Positions 61,691-64,000 of a stretch of DNA of 64,000 bases are shown here, one piece after another. The stretch lies in assembly GCA_025677825.1 (NCBI GenBank), contig JAIXMO010000030.1:62001-126000 (forward strand). Direction: 5' to 3'. Origin of the DNA: Helicostylum pulchrum. Its lineage: Eukaryota > Mucoromycota > Mucoromycetes > Mucorales > Mucoraceae. Numbering within the stretch: the stretch's first letter is position 1; every line of letters begins with the position of its first letter. Below the pieces are notes generated by a model. It worked only from the letters and a program-made list of their open reading frames with translations, did no database searches and was not told the origin of the DNA. Both the position numbers and the translations under genes were made by a program.

Positions 61691-62111
61691 CTATTTTATC
61701 TATATAAGTCCCTTTTTTTCTGCTGTATAAAAATGGTTTATACTTTACGTTCATTTTACAAGAAGCAGCAGGCATATCCATACCACCACCACCACCACCG
61801 TGTCCAGCGTGAGAATCCATACAAGTTATATAAAAAAATTAAACAGGAGAAAGAAGAAAAGAAAAAAGTATGCGGGAAAATATAATTAGCCAAAGGGCTG
61901 ACCTATCAGAAAAAAGTAGAATAATGCAACTTTTGATTGGATACTTTTTTTTTTTGGCTTATTTTGTAAAACGCCCTCATGATTCAAGTGACGCAAATTG
62001 GCGAGCAAACAAGTGTAGTCAGGTCCTATAAAAACCTCTTTTTTTTCTTTTTTTCTTCTTTTTTTTTTACCTCCTCTTTCCCCTTTGTAACTTGTTTATA
62101 TATATACAGTA
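61691..62111. promoter_or_regulatory. Divergent promoter region between copper transporter and FHA-RING genes
   Basis: A 421-bp spacer with CCACCACCACCACC near 61783 and a T-rich tract before the plus-strand start. No CuSE-type site (TTTGCTC) was recognised. Confidence 0.4.
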
Positions 62112-63326
62112 ATGGAGAAAACGACACATTTACGTATTGTGCCTCACCTTGATACATCACCCAACTCACTCGTATTTGATGTTATTGAACGTGACTTGCG
62201 CGACGACACTGTATTGAAAATTGGCAGATTTACAGACAGATTTCATAACCTCGATCGTATTACCTTTAGGAGTAAAGTAGTTAGTCGAGGTCACGCTGAA
62301 ATCTTTATAGAGAATGACCAAGTAAAGTATATACATGTATATATTTATATGTGTACACGTAGTTAACACACTCTTTTTTTGTAGTTTTATATACGTGATA
62401 CCAGATCATCATCAGGTACATTCGTTAATAGAGCAAGATTAAGCCCACCCAATAACGAGTCAAAACCATTCTTATTACACCATGGAGATGTTATTCAACT
62501 AGGCGTTGATTATCAAGGCGGGATTGAAGGTAATAGCGTTATTTTCTGTGCATCCTTATTGTGTTTGATGACTAACAAAAAAAAAACAATAACAATAACA
62601 AAAAAAAAGAAATTTATCGTTGTGTAAAAATGAGAATTGAAATCAATCAAACGAAAATGAACCAACTTCCGTCTTCATACTGGTAAGAAGAAGACTATAT
62701 ATACACGTATGTACAACTATAAAACTAACCCCACCAAATCGAACAGCTTAAATTCATTCAAAACGCTGAGAAATTTGACTGCAAAAGACGAGGACGAAAT
62801 AGACGAATGCTGTATTTGTTTATACGCAATTGCACCTTTCCAAGCTCTATTTGTAGCTCCTTGTTCTCATTCATTCCACTTCAAGTGTTGTTACCCTTTA
62901 TTACAAAACTATCCCGGTTTTACTTGCCCATTATGTCGATCTTATGCAGACTTGAATGCCAATGTTGCCATCGATACAGAAGAGGCAATACTACAAACTT
63001 AAAAAAAAAAAGTCAACTGATTATTTCATACTAAAACGTATCAACAATTAGGTCATTCAAATGTTAAAAGGCTCACAACCTTCTTCCTCTTCTTCCCCTC
63101 CATCAGGAACCGTTATTGAAAGTAAGTCATTTATTTGTCATTTGGTTACTATAGTAATAATTAAAAAAAACATCTTTTTAATAAAAAAGATTTCCATGCC
63201 AATAAAGTTGATAACATACACGTGCATTGTAAGTTACAAAACTCCTTTAAATCCCCACTTGCTAAAAATACTAAAAAAAACTCTCCTTTTATAGTGGATA
63301 GTCTAATTCTGCCTGATGATGTATAA
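62112..63326 (+). CDS. DMA1: FHA-RING E3 ubiquitin ligase (Dma1/Dma2 type)
   Basis: Seven exons (62112-62321, 62385-62529, 62610-62682, 62747-62984, 63052-63121, 63190-63228, 63295-63326) encode 268 residues. The FHA domain (about 15-115) shows KIGRF, SRGHAEIF and the phospho-Thr-binding DTRSSSGTFVN. The RING finger (about 164-208) shows CCICL, PCSHSFHFKC and CPLCR. This pair defines Dma/Chfr-like ligases that delay cytokinesis and septin or mitotic-exit steps. The fourth intron (62985-63051) appears to be GC-AG: joining GAAGAG to GTCATTCAAATG gives DTEEVIQMLKG and opens three more exons, whereas reading through stops at 63002 with an odd tail. Confidence 0.88.
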
Positions 63327-63521
63327 ATATTTGTAATACCCCAAACTCCATACACACACACTCATATCTTTTGTATCATTAAAATAAAACCCTCACACGC
63401 ACTCTCTCTCTCTCTCTCATATTCGCACGTACACACACACACGCGCGCATACAACAAAATATTTTTTTTAAAAAAAAAATGTATTGAGATTTATAAAAAA
63501 GAGAAGAGAAAAAAAAAAGAT
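63327..63521. repeat. Convergent spacer with CA/CT microsatellites
   Basis: The spacer between DMA1 and eL32 holds short (CA), (CT)8-type and CACACACGCGCG runs (63351-63448), then a T8A10 junction (63462-63479). Confidence 0.7.
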
Positions 63522-63990
63522 TTACTCCTGAGATCTGAGACGAGCACCAGCGTTAGTAACCTTGACGTTAAGTTGAGCAGCACGTTCAAGAATAGAAACA
63601 CGCTTCTTGGAAGAAACGTTGTGAGCGATTTCAGCGGCATAAGAACGGTTGTGCATCAACAAGAGGTTAAGTTCACGAACGTTGGAAACAACGAACTTGC
63701 GGAAACCGTTGGGCATGATGTTACGGGTCTTCTTGGCGGATCCGTAACCGATCTTGGGCATAGGGGCTTGACCCTTGAAACGTCTACGCATGTTACAATC
63801 AATACCCTTGGGCTTTCTCCAAGATTCCTATTACACACAAAATGTCAGTTTTTTTTTTCTTGCTTTCCTTTCATTGCTTTTTTTCTTTCTTTCTACTTAC
63901 ACCAACACGCATGAAGCGGTTAGATTGATGACGCTTGAAGGTAGCGGTACGCTTCTTGATAATGTTATGCTTGACAGCAGGAGTGACCAT
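63522..63990 (-). CDS. RPL32: 60S ribosomal protein eL32
   Basis: Two exons (63990-63901, 63827-63522) encode 131 residues, the usual length for eL32. Signature stretches are present: [58 protein letters not shown] and [10 protein letters not shown]. It binds 28S/25S rRNA in the large subunit. Codon use is highly biased (GGT, GTC, CGT, AAC, AAG), as for strongly expressed genes. The start codon lies 11 bp from the window edge and the coding sequence is complete, so only the promoter is outside. Confidence 0.97.
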
Positions 63991-64000
63991 TGTTTACTAC

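Overview
This window comes from a eukaryote, very probably a fungus of the Mucoromycota (Mucorales-like). It is AT-rich and full of long A and T runs. Its genes are cut by many short GT-AG introns, mostly about 50 to 110 bp, often with a TACTAAC-like branch point. The gene set is that of a filamentous fungus: a fused mitochondrial ARG5,6, a Sho1 osmosensor, a Spo14-type phospholipase D, a Dma-type FHA-RING ligase and glycogen phosphorylase. Species assignment is inference only. No operons, CRISPR arrays, rRNA or convincing tRNA genes were seen. Gene models were built by hand, joining exons by reading frame, splice sites and family conservation.

Layout. 1-2.9 kb: the 3' end of an unidentified gene, cytochrome c oxidase subunit 8 and a membrane-anchored kelch protein. 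3.2-5.9 kb: a repeat-rich gap with a decayed coding relic, a TA-flanked MITE-like element (3748-4519) and a TTAA-flanked MITE-like element (5271-5852). 6.2-16.8 kb: ARG5,6, then on the minus strand a giant F-box/LRR protein and an importin-7/8 (Nmd5/Sxm1) homologue. 17.1-17.9 kb: a transposon graveyard with a Tc1/mariner-like DDE transposase relic beside the C-terminal relic of a Fanzor (eukaryotic TnpB-like RNA-guided nuclease). 18.7-32.8 kb: phospholipase D, a host gene carrying an integrase-type H2C2 zinc finger, a BCS1-like AAA ATPase and the PP2A B56 subunit. 35.5-43.2 kb: citrate synthase, Sho1 and Mic60. 43.3-46.5 kb: a second graveyard with a mitochondrial-carrier pseudogene and a decayed multi-exon gene ending in a GIDPG motif. 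46.7-64 kb: a dense housekeeping stretch with VMA13, an FKBP-TPR protein, a small coiled-coil protein, a PAP2 lipid phosphatase, a coiled-coil hypothetical, glycogen phosphorylase, ALKBH6, U1-C, lunapark, a Ctr copper transporter, a Dma-like FHA-RING protein and ribosomal protein eL32.

The genes do not form one pathway. Several are mitochondrial (COX8, ARG5,6, CIT1, MIC60, probably BCS1-like). Others belong to lipid signalling (PLD, PAP2), stress and signalling (SHO1, B56, DMA) and nuclear functions (importin, U1-C). The least ordinary content is the mobile-element debris, above all the transposase/Fanzor pair at 17.1-17.9 kb, the possible RuvC-like relic at 45.6-46.5 kb, the two MITE families, two GC-AG introns and the domesticated-integrase-like gene.
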